Assembly (NCBI RefSeq): GCF_026151205.1
Contig: NC_087079.1
Coordinates: forward strand, 4,173,230 to 4,237,229
Reading direction: 5' to 3'
Source of the DNA: Bolinopsis microptera
Taxonomy: Eukaryota; Ctenophora; Tentaculata; Lobata; Bolinopsidae
Length of the DNA: 64,000 bases
Shown: piece after piece, positions 1 to 12,000 of the stretch
Layout: each line of letters starts with the position of its first letter
Position numbering within the stretch: the stretch's first letter is position 1
Translations under genes and position numbers: made by a program
Notes under the pieces: generated by a model
The model's database searches: none
The model's input: only the letters and a program-made list of their open reading frames with translations
Told to the model about the DNA's origin: nothing

Positions 1-93
1 CAAGGCCATCTTTACTGATTTCCCAGGGGTCGAAATCTGAGAGAGATAGCGAGTTAACGTCTCTCGGAGAATCCATTTTTAGTGATACGATAG
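1..93 (-). CDS. CNOT4: CNOT4 exon 13 (partial, runs off window)
   Basis: It follows a GCTGCAG acceptor in phase 1 and encodes SLSLSDFDPWEISKDGL after an acidic stretch. This matches the conserved LGFDPF-type tail motif of CNOT4. The exon is open to the window edge. Confidence 0.75.
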
Positions 94-3000
94 CTGCAGC
101 ATATCAATAATTATAGTCCGAGACGAAAGGGAAACTCGTTAGCTTTATGTGTTAAAAGCGATTTCTCGACGGTTATCACCTCTCTAGATGATGCTTAAAA
201 CATTTTGACTCTATTGCATTTTTGTACTAAATGCAATACGGGTGTTTTCGGCTGCACCCTTTTTCAGGGTTTCGAGGTCACTTTTGTATTTCAGCCCAGA
301 AACATCGTATAGAGACTATTCCCATACACCAAAATGTGCCCAATAGCCATATTTATGTACAACTTATGAAGCAATGTATACCTTAAAATACTTATTTTCG
401 GAAAAAATTCGGCACTGGATCCGGGCCAGATTGTTGCTTGACCACTGACCAGTACCCCACTTTATAATTATAATTGACTTCGCTGCCTCGACCAATATTG
501 GTCTGTAATCCCTGGATTGAGATGTGTTGGCCGCAGTTAAATTTAGCTAATTTCTTATAATACCGCAGTGGTTTGGTTCCCACTTCAGAATAACCCCATA
601 TTCTTTTTGCGGTATTACTATTATGGTAAATGAGCTAAATTAAACTGCGGCCAACAGATCTCAAATGTCAAAAAAAGTTGGCCGCAGTTAAATTTAGCTA
701 ATTTCCTATAATACCGCAGTGGTTTGGTTCCCACTTCAGAATGACCCCATATTCTTTTTGCAGTATTACTATTATGGTAAATGAGCTAAATTAAACTGCG
801 GCCAACAGATCTCAATCCAGGGATTACAGACCAATATTGGTCGAGGCAGCGAAGACAATTATAATTATAAAGTGGAGTACTGGTCAGTGGTCAAGCAACA
901 ATCTGGCCCGGATCCAGTGCCGAATTATTTAAGGTCTGGTATTCTTAGTACATGTCATAGTTTCATGGAATGAATAAATTAAAAGTTGAATTTTGGTCAT
1001 TACATTTTGGCTAAATTCGTGCCAATGAAAAATTGTTGGAGTTTTCACAAATCATGCAGTAGTTAAACTTATTTACTAATCACTCCTAAACTAAGCGTTT
1101 CTGAGTATATGTTGTGCATGAGTCGGCAATTGCGAACAATTTGCTGTTAGCAGCTGACCCTTTGACCTTTACTAATAAAGAAACCGTAATTTTGAAAAAT
1201 TGCCCTTTCGTAGGACAAAAATATGCTGGCCAGGCCCAATAAGAGAGATGCCCAATAAAGTAGATCATTCTCCGATTTTTTTAGGTGTTTCTGGACACAA
1301 AGCGAGTCATCTTACATCTTGTGACAAATGTTATGTTGCTCATGAGTCTTTAGGACCTTTCTAGTTGACAGTCCAATAGCCCATTTGTGAATATTGTCAT
1401 TGTTCGCTCGGCAAAAATCCGTTTTTCAGCCACATTTCCGAAAATAAGCCTTTTAGGGTATATTTTGCTTCATAAGTTGTATATAAATATGGCTATTAGG
1501 CACATTTTGGTGTATGGGAATAGTCTCTACGACGTTTCTGGGCCGAAATACAAAAATTCGAGTGACCGCGAAACCCTGAAAAAGGGTGCGGCCGAAAACA
1601 CCCGTATTGCATTTATTTGAAAAATGAGATCGTCAAAATGTCAAAATGTTTTAAGCATCATCTAGAGAAATGATAACCGTCGAGAAATCGCTTTTAACAC
1701 GAAAAGTTAACGAGACGGCCTGTTAGAATGGTTGGGATCCGACTATTAAATTGAGAACTGCAGAAATAATCTGCTTGATTCAGAAGAGTCCAAGAATCTA
1801 ATGCGCGCGCGGCGCGCCTAAACACACTAAATGCTTTGAACAACTGACTTTACTTACAAAGTGACAGAAAATTGTAATGCTCACACTTAGTATTCTAGTA
1901 GACCTCCGCGCCGCGCGCAGAGTTTCACTTTCATTATGGCAAATATTGCAATATTCCGTGAGAAATTTCTAGTCACCTAATTCGTCCTCTGACGGAGAAG
2001 ACAGAGAATTTCGTCGTTGACTATTAATTTCATTCCAGTCTGCTGTATTCGGCGGTTCTAAAGAACCCGATTCTCGACTTCCTGCAAAAATGAGTTCATG
2101 ACTATCAATACAACATGGTAATTAATATGACGCTAATTAATTTACACTGAACTGTCGGTGTAAGTCAAGATTTACTACCACATATTTTTCAAATACCTGA
2201 ACTAAGGTCTGGGTCGGATATGGACGTCTTGTTGTAGAAACTGTGTTCACTCTCGCTCATGGACCTGATATTACGGTTGTCCAGTAGCTCGGCGGGTTGA
2301 GCGCACCACGCGTCGCGCGTAGCTGCAGTTCCACACGTTAAGTCGTCTAGGTGATTAGATTATTAAATGAGATAATTATTACAAATCAGTCATAAATTAT
2401 CTACAACTCATTACGAGTAGTGGATTTTACGACCAAGTGGGAACAGGGTTAACTCTGCGCTGATAAAACTACTGTTCGTAATGAAACGTTAAGCAAATCG
2501 AGCATTTTAACCCGTCAAATTTCAAACCTTTAGCAGTTATTTTCTGTCTTGACATATTCTGTTTCATGGTCTCAGCCTTTTTACTGAAATACCTGAAATG
2601 TTTGGGGGTAAGAGTAAAATCCCGCGTATATTGGTGGAATGTGCTAGGAGGGAGATGAACACAGATCCCACACCGCATAATGACATTATGCTGTTTGGGA
2701 GTGGGCCAAGGGAATCTCGTTACACTGATAAATGTCTACAGTCCCATGATGTTATATCTTATCAGGTTACGAGATCAAGGCATGTTACGTGTAAACTGTA
2801 TTGCTATGTAGGTGTCATTTCCGCTTCAGTCAGAACAAAAATCGGACGATGGTTCACGTTGATGGATTTACTTTTTTCCAAAATGGAATTTCTTTCAATT
2901 TTCCAGGTTAATGTTAGATGATATAATACGATGACTTAATCCAAAATTGTGTTACAATCGGCAAACTTATTTAAAACTTTATTAATGCAATCAACAAAAT

Positions 3001-6000
3001 TTCTGTAAGCAGTTATGTTAAGTTAACTTACTCTCTGAAGATAATATTCTCGTACTGCTGGTGTTTGCCGGCTTGCATATCTGCTTTAGTGAAACTAGCT
3101 GAACTGTCTCCTAATCCGTGTAGATACATACAATCCTGGTAAAAGTGATAATTTTAATATCCCAATTGCAATCTGAGAAAAAATGTTATCTTAGAACAAA
3201 AGTATCAAAATAAAGAAATAAACTTTGATAAAATGCACATTTTGGTTTACTATGGTAACGTGTTGCTATGGTAACTATACCTGTTTTGGACAAGGGAGAT
3301 GTCGGAGGAAGTAACTACAGTATTTTGTCGTACCCAGAGAGGCTCTGTAAAGTTAACACATAGTCAAATGCTTCCTAGAACTCAGCCTGCGCGCCGCTGC
3401 CGTGGCGATAACCAATCTACTTATATACACGTGCAGCTACGCGTATGAGTAGAGACGTTTTGCGCCACTGTAGTTTTAAGGCAGCTTGCTCGCAAGCTGG
3501 ATGAGTTCTCAACATTACTATGAAACTGGAAGTAACAATGAAAACATTAATTAATGGTTAAGAGTAGATATAGTTTTAAAGAGTTTTTACCTTAAAATGT
3601 TGTTCTGAAGATACGTCCCGTTAATACCCAACACTGCTTTGAATGCGTCCTGCAATTGATCATATTAATATTACAGTTTCTCAGGATGATGTAGTATCGC
3701 AGTTTAGAAAACATGATCTGATATACACATCTTTTATGACAATCCAGTTTTTCTAGATCAAAATTAAATATCTTTTACCTTGATCATCCTTTAATTAAAA
3801 CCAGACTATAACATTAAAAATCAGGGTGACCCCCCCGCCCCCCTTTAATGGACACACACTAAACTTCAGTAACACACATTAAAAAAGTTATAACAATAAT
3901 TATGTTGACATAACGCGTATTATCATTATTCGTATAGAGGAACAATGTCACTATCAAGATAATAACTGAATGCATTCTACAGATGATTTCATCCACTACT
4001 TGTACACTGTGTGAGCCAGCAGTCTTGTGACTTGTGAGATAGTGGCAAAACTGGCTATTGTTATATTATGCTATATTTATTATTTAAATGAAATAAATCT
4101 TGACAATTTGCCAAGCGGCGCAAGTAAGGTAAAGGGGACAAAGGAGAGTATGATTAACAATGCATTGTTGACTGGTACACTTAATCTATAGTACTGAAAA
4201 AAAATACAGTAACAATTAAATATTCGTGTTGTGATCCTCACGATTAAATAGGCAGATTATTTACATCTTATCAAAAGAAAAGACATAGTTGTTCTAGATG
4301 CTGTCTCTGTGATGGGTTGAAAGTAAGTGAGAATCAGTGTAATGTAACAATTTCTTAATAACAAGGATTGTTTACAAAGACAATAATGTAAATAACACTC
4401 AGCTATTGTAGTCATTTACATACCCACAACAACATTGCACAGTTCAATACATAGATAAAAAGTCATTGACTTAATTCTTTCCCAACCTATCCTTAACATG
4501 TGAAAACTGATTTTATCATAAAAATCTACTTTTTCGGAAGATTCTCTCGACCTTAAATGAAGGACTAGACTTGCTTAAAGAGTTAAAATCTATAATATTT
4601 ATAAAATTGAGCTAGACTGCTCTCGTGAGGAATATCTTGGGTGGTAATTGATGGACAAACAATCCACTGCAATTATAAAACAGTGGTGGCATATGACTTA
4701 GAAGAATTTAGACGATTTGGACAATATCCTTAAAGTGAAAGTGTCGTACCTCATCGCGGACGTATGTTGCGTAGGCGGTGGCGACTGGTCCCTGTTGATT
4801 TAATACACACTTGTGTATTTTACCGTACCGCCCAAAATACTCCGGCTTTTTTAAAATCTGAAGACATTCATGATTAATGGGTATAAAATATAATATAGTT
4901 GATCATGCTTGCTTCTTTTTAAAGTGAGTCAAAATCAACTGATTAAAAGTATAAAGTATTATCGGAATGTAAGAGTATCTTACCTCTACGTCCGCTAACT
5001 TAGGAGGAATTCCAGTGACAAACACCAGGTTACGCTGCAACACTCTGAAATATTAATTAAGTTAATTAGTTTATAGTTAACTTCATTTGAGTAATAACAT
5101 ATTTTCCTTCATGAATACGTTACAATTTACGTGCGCGCTACAATTTTACACTTCAATCCCATGACTTTCATCACATTCTATATTTAAGTTATGAAATGTA
5201 ACAGAACAGATGGAATATAACATCTGATCTGGCCAAATAGACCAGAACAATCAACTGTTTTAATAAGGTGGCCAGATAACGCCATTATTTGCGGAGTAAA
5301 TTAGTAACTCGAGCTGATCCGGGGAGATCATACGTGAAAAACACTGGCGTAAAGTGACTTTTTAAAAAGGACGCTGACTGAATGAAGAGACTGTGCAGTT
5401 CTATCTTCACATAATTATATGTAAAAATGTGGAATATTCAGGAATATTATGCAGGTTTGTAGTATCGTTCTGTATTGTGGAGGTTTATAGTGTGCAGGAT
5501 CAAGATATGTGGAGAATGTAGTATAAAGGATGAGTGGGGTCTGAGCAACACTTGTGACGTCATAATGCTCGCCACATTCAATAAGAAACTAAGGGACTAA
5601 TAACGTAATAACAATGCCATTGTGTATGTAGGGTGTAACTTACTTGATTATGGTATGCTAAATATTTAACGTGATGCAACATATCTTGGTGTCTAACCAA
5701 AACACGCAGAGTAACATTATACCACAATGTAGTTCGCCGTTAAGATAGCAATTTAATTTATGATTAATTAGCAAATGTAAATGTAACTCTCAAAAGTGCG
5801 TGAATAGGTATAAAATTGAAAAGATAAAGAGCCGCGCGCCCGACAAACCTGATATCTGATAGATGCTTTCTGCTCTCTGCCATTTTCTGTTTCTTTTCCA
5901 ATGACCGCTGTTTCTTTTCATTTTTAATTCTCACGATACTGAAGATTCGAAATGCTAGTTCTTTCAACACTTTGATTATATAATAAAACTTTTCTGATAA

Positions 6001-9000
6001 AATTAACGAAAATGGATTGTTATATTTAACTCTTTAAAGCATGGTACGAAACATTAAGGGATAATTTAGATGATTAACAAAAACAAAATTTAACTAAGTT
6101 CATAAAATTGTGTAATATTACGCAATTTTATTTAATAACAATACTTCATAATATGCGTGCTGATAATAAAACGTCAAAACAATCACACAACAGAAACATA
6201 CGGACAAACAGACGAACGAACAGTACTCACTCTTCGCATGTCAGCGGTTTAAAATTAACAGGGTCTTCCTTGTACTCCTAGCAGAGAGAATAGCAATTAG
6301 TATGAGCAGAACACAATCACGTGACATGCCACGTGCCAGACAATACCATATTAGGAAGTCACGTGTGATGCTGTAACAGCGAATAGGAAGCAAGTATGCA
6401 ACCACGTGACTCAAATTAACCATTCAGAATTTAGATTGCCCCGTCATGTGAGTACAATTTGGAGAATGCGGGTCACAGCACTGAAATTGCACTCATTACG
6501 AGATGAAATTTGGTAAATTGTTTTCGGAGCTGATTAGTGGCCAAGAGAGAGAGAGAGAGAGAGAGAGAGAAGAAATAGGAACGGAGAGGAGAGGATAGCA
6601 AGTACGTTACAAATAATAAAATCATCAGCTAACATTTCCAAACCACATTAAATAATCCCAATACGAGCAACATAATTTCCCAACACATTATCGTGGATAT
6701 CAATAATATTTATCTTTATGAATTATTGCTTTCTTATATATACTACGATTAGAGGTTGGTTAGTTAACATTAGCTCTAGCAACGATGATGAAAAAGCCCT
6801 TAGCTTCATAAAACAAAGTCCCCTGACATTCTCCAGCAAAAAGCATAATTCACTGATTTCTCTTTTAACTTTGTACACACGTATAGTGTATACCCAGCTA
6901 ATAAATTTATACTATTATAAACCAAATTAGCTTATCAACATTATTACATGATTATTCAATAATGAGTTCAATTAAATCAGCCTATCTTGTATTACATAGC
7001 TATTAGCTATAGGTCGGGTTTACTGTGCAATATATGATAATGTAATTAGTGAGATTAGAGGACGACCCCAGTTATCAAGGGCCAGGGGTTGGGTACATAC
7101 TCATCATTTGTAGTATACGTAACGGAACTAATTAAAAGTACAGGTTATATCATAATGTCTCCTAATCACGTAATCGGTTGTTAATCACGTGATTATATCA
7201 GTTGGTTGTATAATATCTACTTTAAGGGAGGATTATTATACCTGTAATGACGTGTACTGTACATTCTGTGTGAGTAAAGTTGGAAACTGCATTTTTACGA
7301 CGGTTTATTTTATGTAGACCTCAAAGTAAAATATTAAAGTGTCCGATTTGTTCTTTTATTCCCTTGAATATAAAATGCAATCTTGTCATTAAATGAAGGA
7401 GATAGTGAGAGATGTTTCTTAACACTAAAACTCCGTCACCCCGATTTGCTGTGTAAGTGACATATGAATGATAGCTTACCCACCATTATACTGAAAAGGC
7501 ACTAAACACACCCGCTCTCTTCGACAAGAAACTGGGCACTATTTTAAACGGTACCCATTAAAATACCAACTATTTAGCCTGATTCCCGCTGCCTATTAGG
7601 CGGTGATGGCGAGAACCGTTCACTTGTTCATTGTTAGGGCTGCTGGAGCTAAAGAGATTGGCTTGAAGCCTGCAGGGTGGAGCCACGACTGACAGGGAAG
7701 CGAGCATAATGAATTTCTGGACAGAAGAGGCGAAAATATAAATTAATAAAAGTTATAAATAAAAATATAAGTTAAGGAAAGTAACCATAGCAAGGGCAGG
7801 AGAGAAAGGAAAATGATAAAAACGGAGACTCAGAAAAGCAATAAAATTCGGGATTCAAGTTTTGTCAGTGGACAGACCACGTACTACCTGATGCCCGCAC
7901 ACCACCGGTACCACCCCTAGTCGCGCCTAATTTTTCGTAAAATTGAGGCTAACAATAATTTAATCAGTTAACCTCGCATATAATAACCGTTTCTAAAATT
8001 AAAATTTTTCATGGAAAAATTGGACATCCATCGGTTGAAGTTTTCATTTACAATAAATAATTACAGATAATAAATTTAAAAATTTAACTCGCGATATCTC
8101 CAGATCGGAACTTTTTTCCGGTGAGGACAAAAACGATTGAGAATTTAAACCGAGCTCTGCATTCTACAACATATCAAAAGTTCTTATAACTGACATCGGA
8201 CTTAATATGGAAACGGTTGACCATGCTGCCCAATAAATATAATTAAATTTTAAAAGGTTTGCTGCAAGAGTTGGTGCACTTGCTTATTATAACTAGAATG
8301 GAGGCGGGGCACCAGTACTTAGTAGTTAGTATTTAAACTGTATAAGAGATATAATAAGATAACCTTTACAGCTCACATATAGCAATAAATTGTGAAATGT
8401 GTTGAAATGCCTGTGCTAAGTTAGTTTGATTAACTAAAGAAACTCAATTCTGAATAATATGTTAAGTAAGTTGAATATGTAAACCTCTAGATTTTAACAA
8501 AAGTCTAGAAGTAGAAATATGTCATAATGGTACCAAAGTTCGACCGAAGGCAAAGGAATTTATGCAACACAAAATGTGGTAAATATTTTAGCATGGGACC
8601 GGAACCAGTCGTGGGTGCGGGTGTAGACTTCGAGGGAGAGCCCGGGACAGGTGGATCTCTGCTGACGATGCAACAAGAAGCCAACTAGACAAGAAGGTAG
8701 TAAATAATGTACGAAGGGACGATGTATGTTTAATTCACAAAGAGGGTATGCTGGGTATAAACCACGTGACTTGATCGTTATACCATGTGACAAATGAGAC
8801 CACACTCAACATGGTAACCTAGGAGCAAAGCAAGCCGCACACACTCACACTCTCATAGCCTCCGTATTAGTGGTGTATAAGCGTTACTTTGTCACGTTAC
8901 ATTATTTTGATTAGTCACGTGGTGCTGGAAATCTCTCTTATTGCCCGCACAACAGCACGTGCTGTGCGCGCAGGTGCACGTGCAATACACTCACCAAACC

Positions 9001-12000
9001 ACTGGCCAGATCCCCGTGACACGTGCACTGGTTTAATAATTGTATTAATTAAAATGCAGGTACATAATATAATCTTATACCAAGCTTGTGTATTAATTGA
9101 GAGCTAGGATATGGAGACCGGGGTATGTTTATTCCTCCTTCATTAAGGTATTCACGGTATGCGGCCGCGGGGAATGTATAAACCGACCAATCCAATCATG
9201 TTACACTTACAAGTCTTACATACAACCTTGTTTGAATATTAAAGAGTGGTTAGTGGTATATGGAACAGATGTGACCTTACTTTTTCTAGTATAGGTTGTG
9301 GTTGCACGTTTTTAGAATATGAGGTGGATAAAGGTGTGTTTCCACCACCGCCTGGCAACCAGTAACCCGGCAACCAGTAACTTCGGGTTATGGTTTGAAA
9401 TTTCAACAGGTTTTTACAATGTGGTACAGTGTTGACAAGGACATCGAAATAAAAAGTTATAAAAAACTAATAAAAATTTTATATTTCGGCCCAGGTAGTT
9501 TGAATGGTGAGCTATGAAATATAAAAACACGAAATAATAAGATTTGCTGATTTTCTGTTTCCGTTTTCCAGAAATAACCTGTCTGAAGGGCACATAATGT
9601 TACAATTATTGCACAAGAAAATTTTTACAGGCGATCTTAACTTTCTTAAGCTTATTCTTTTATCGCTCAGTTCAAACCCTAGATAAATCTCGCACATTAG
9701 TATTACAGCACATTCTCAACTTAAATATAATTCAACTTCAGTTTCACATTTCACGACCTCATCTTACGAGAACAAGACTAGTTGTTCAAGTCTTGTTCTC
9801 TAGACTAGACTAGTACTACTAGACTAGTACTACAAGACTAGTCCTTCTAGTCTTGTTCTTACCACTACTGTACTAATTTAAAAATATTTCTTCTAGATCA
9901 TTACATGACTCTGTAAGCTCACACACGATAACTAAATTGGCAAGCAAATCTTGCACTGTTTTATATCATAACAGGAGCATTTTATCACGTTACACATCTC
10001 TCCAAACCACGTGATCTCACAGTCACATGACCGTATAAGGATACAACGTGACGTCACATGACCAAATATGGTAACCACGTGACACGTTGGTGGGGCCACC
10101 TGACTGGCAAACTACCAAGATATATGTACAATAATTCATGTAGAATGAGCAGATTGTGTGCAGGGCAGGTGTGTGTAATATTAAGACGCAATGAAACTAA
10201 GTTTGTAATTAGTGATGACATTTTTATGATAACCCCGGTGACATTTTCTATTTTAAAACGCTCTCCTGACAGCCATCAAACAGATATTTTATAATAATAT
10301 ATGTTGTTAAATATGTGAGCTCACAATTATTATTCAAACAGAAAAGCGATATTTATTGATTTCGATACATAACAGCGATGAAAAAAGAGAGGGTAAAGAA
10401 CTGATCAAATTATGGAATACAATTAAACAAACGAAAACCAAGAGTTCAACCCTTATTAAGATGTTTTATATAATATGTACACTACACACTATACAGCACG
10501 CAAATTGAACAACTGCGGCAATAAACCCAGTCTTAATCAGACATTTCATGAGGAACAGGTGTAGATTTAAAAGTTATTTAGGAGTGGTTTAAGAATATAT
10601 TGACTGACCAAGCAGGACTAAAACGTGATTTTCAATAATGCTAAATATTTGGTATATAATAATGGGGGGGGGGGGGGGGGGGGGGGGTGTCATGTCCGTC
10701 TATGTCCGCCTATGTCCTGTCCTTTTTGGATTCTATGAGACAACGGACGTGTTTTTTGGGACATTGGCGGACACGGACGGACATTGGCGGACTCGGACGG
10801 ACATTGGCGGACTCGGACGGACATTGGCGGACTCGGACGGACATTGGCGGACTCGGACGGACATTGGCGGACTCAGACGGACATTGGCGGACCCGGACGG
10901 ACATTGGCGGACTTAGATGGACATTAGTGGACATTAGCGGACATTGGTGGACATTAGCGGACAAACATTTTGAGGACTGAAGAGTACTGAAGAGTACTGA
11001 AGAGTACTGAGGAGGATGGCTGAGAAGGATGGCTATGGAGGATGGCTGAGGAGGATGACTGAGGAGGATGACTGAGGAGGATGACTGAGAGGGAGGAGAA
11101 GGATCAGGAAGACCCAGGAGGAGGAGGAGGAGGAGGACCCAGAAGGAGGACCTAGGAGGAGGAGGAGAACTGAGAAGGATGACTGAGGAGGAGGAGGACT
11201 CAAGAGGAGGACTGAGGAGGACTGAGAAGGAGGAGGACTGAGGAGGATGGCTGAGGAGGATGACTGAGAGGGAGGAGGAGGAGGAAGAGGAGGAAGAGGA
11301 CTGAGGAGGAGGAGGAGGAGAAGGACTGAGGAGGAGAAGGAAGACCCAGGAGGAGGAGGACCCAGGAGGAGGAGGACCCAGGAGGAGGACCCAGGAGGAG
11401 GACCCAGGAAAAGGCCCCAGGAGGAGGAGGAGGACCCAGGAGGACTGAGGAGGAGGACTGACGATGACTGAGAAGGAGGAGGACTGAGGAGTACTGAGGA
11501 GGATGGCTGAGGAGGATGGCTGGGGAGGATGGCTGAGGAGGATGACTGAGGAGGATGACTGAGAGGGAGGAGGGGGAGGTCTCAGGAGGAGGACTCAGAA
11601 GGAGGAGGATCAGGAGGAGGACTCAGGAGGAGGACTCAGGAGAAGGACTTAGGAGAAATGAGAAGGAGGACTGAGGAGAACTGAGGAGGAGGAGGACTGA
11701 ATAGGAGGAGGAGAAGGAGGGGGACTGGGAGAGGACTGGGGAGGAGGAGGACTGATGAGAAGGATGAGGAGGAGGACCCAGGAGGAGGAGGACTGAGGAC
11801 CGAGGAGGAAGAGAAGGAGGATGAAGAGGAGGAGGAGGACCCAGGAGGAGGAGGACTGAGGAGGAGGACTGAGGAGGACTGAGGAGGACTGAGGAGGATG
11901 GCTGAGGAGGATGACTGAGAGGGAAGAGGAGGAGGAGGAGGAGGAGGAGGACTGAGGAGGACTGAGGAGGACTGAGAAGGAGGAGGAGGAGGAGGAGGAG

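Larger units (their letters stand above)
132..1715. repeat. Nested foldback repeat with MITE-like core, in CNOT4 intron 12
   Basis: Three layers of inverted repeat are visible. The outer arms are about 132-390 and 1450-1715. The inner arms are 406-524 and 808-926. Between them sit two tandem 130 bp copies (526-655 and 677-806) of a small element whose own ends are GTTGGCCGCAGTTAAATT and its near-complement. The stretch 930-1450 is single-copy here. No coding frame longer than about 75 codons is present. It looks like a foldback or MITE-derived element that captured or duplicated a smaller MITE. Confidence 0.85.
3650..6230 (-). other. CNOT4 introns around exons 5-7
   Basis: Outside the three exons listed, this is AT-rich intron. 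A C-rich run with a following TTTAAT sits at 3831-3847. Nothing else was seen. Confidence 0.6.

Noticed and set aside
2593-2643. Candidate extra CNOT4 exon
   Set aside because: The borders are good, but its 51 nt length cannot fix the phase conflict and its sequence shows no similarity to the family.
10756-10975. Regular 20 bp repeats that might be read as CRISPR-like
   Set aside because: The units abut each other with no unique spacers, and the genome is eukaryotic. It is a minisatellite.
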